Shown piece after piece: positions 6,360 through 6,799 of a DNA stretch of 6,799 nt. Each line of letters starts with the position of its first letter. The first letter of the stretch is position 1. This DNA is from DAOMOP01 sp035444405 (lineage in GTDB: Bacteria; Pseudomonadota; Gammaproteobacteria; Burkholderiales; Rhodocyclaceae), in NCBI GenBank assembly GCA_035444405.1, contig DAOMOP010000215.1, positions 1-6,799 on the forward strand. Reading direction: 5' to 3'. The notes beneath the pieces were generated by a model that searched no databases, was not told where the DNA came from, and worked only from the letters and a program-made list of their open reading frames with translations. Both the position numbers and the translations under genes were made by a program.

Positions 6360-6799
6360 CTACGGCAGGCTGAGCACCGCCCGGCCCGGCGTGCCGGTCG
6401 GCCGCACTTTGCCGTCCATGATGTTCGGCATGCGGTCGACGAGCTCGGGGTCGCCGCTGATCGTCGCCTGCAGCGCGGCGCTGCCGTCCAGGCCGATTTC
6501 TCCGTGCCCGTCGATGGCGAGCGTGCCGGCGAGCGTGCGAAGGTCGACGTCGAGGACGTCGCCGCGCCCGTGCAGCACGACTTCGTGATCGCCGAGATGG
6601 CGTTCGGGGACGATGTCGAGCGCCGCGTCGTGCCAGCGTACGTGCAGCGTGCCGTCGCAGCCGTCGCGCCAGCCGCATGCGAACGCCGTCGCGTCGAGCA
6701 CCAGCGTGCCATGCCAGCCCGCGCGCGCGGCCGGGTGGGGGACGGCGGCGGCGACGATCGCGCCCGGCAACTCGAGCTGCAGCTGCTCGGCCTGTGCGG
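6360..6799 (-). CDS. gspN: GspN-like type II secretion system protein N, C-terminal part (runs off the right edge)
   Basis: The minus frame is open from the window edge to a TAG at 6362-6360, giving about 146 visible C-terminal residues. GspN proteins are usually near 250 residues, so the N-terminus with its membrane anchor lies beyond 6799. The TTG at 6770 is an internal Leu codon, because the open frame continues upstream as ...EQLQLELPG. Features that recall GspN are the beta-rich repeats of the form G.L..RW.DAALDI, LGDHEVVLHG and GTLAIDGHGEIGLDG, and the ending GKVRPTGTPGRAVLSLP. Two Cys flank a short loop (ACGWRDGC), a possible periplasmic disulfide. GspN is an accessory inner-membrane component of the type II secretion pathway, often last in its operon, which fits a position here with the rest of a gsp cluster off to the right. 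The call rests on pattern recall and is moderate. Confidence 0.62.
   Translation of the reverse strand, partial: AQAEQLQLELPGAIVAAAVPHPAARAGWHGTLVLDATAFACGWRDGCDGTLHVRWHDAALDIVPERHLGDHEVVLHGRGDVLDVDLRTLAGTLAIDGHGEIGLDGSAALQATISGDPELVDRMPNIMDGKVRPTGTPGRAVLSLP

Noticed and set aside
4987..6678. Long minus-strand open frame of 563 codons across the small protein gene and pyrF
   Set aside because: It is the complement of real genes; its composition is typical of a GC-rich shadow and it has no family motif.

Overview
The window is a stretch of very GC-rich proteobacterial chromosome from a draft assembly; two runs of N lie inside the first gene. UbiC and UbiA place it in an organism that makes ubiquinone. 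The wording of UbiA, the long-form PyrF and the type II secretion gene look most like a high-GC betaproteobacterium (Rhodocyclales-like), or a related gammaproteobacterium. That placement is from memory of the families, not from a search.

Layout, left to right. Bases 1-2603 (+) hold the last four fifths of an RND efflux permease whose N-terminus lies outside the window. A 10-N gap at 662-671 artificially breaks its frame; closing it restores the conserved TM4 motif. Bases 2621-3246 (-) hold a two-gene toxin-antitoxin operon: a ribbon-helix-helix antitoxin, then a VapC-type PIN ribonuclease, joined by a TGATG stop/start overlap. Its promoter (3281-3301) carries two nested dyads, and an 11-bp perfect hairpin (3315-3344) separates it from the divergent ubiC. 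Bases 3396-4962 (+) hold ubiC and ubiA, the first two committed steps of ubiquinone synthesis: UbiC makes 4-hydroxybenzoate from chorismate and UbiA prenylates it at the membrane. Bases 5041-5304 (+) encode a small secreted protein of unknown function with a TPR-like C-terminal half, followed by a likely intrinsic terminator (5339-5365). Bases 5515-6330 (+) hold pyrF, the last step of UMP synthesis. Bases 6360-6799 (-) hold the C-terminal part of a GspN-like type II secretion protein, convergent with pyrF and running off the right edge.

Most of this is ordinary core and envelope gene content. I see no phage, CRISPR array, transposase, rRNA or tRNA. The least explained parts are the dyad-rich vapBC/ubiC intergenic region, the small secreted protein, and the 16-bp dyad before that gene. 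I found no convincing undescribed multi-gene system.
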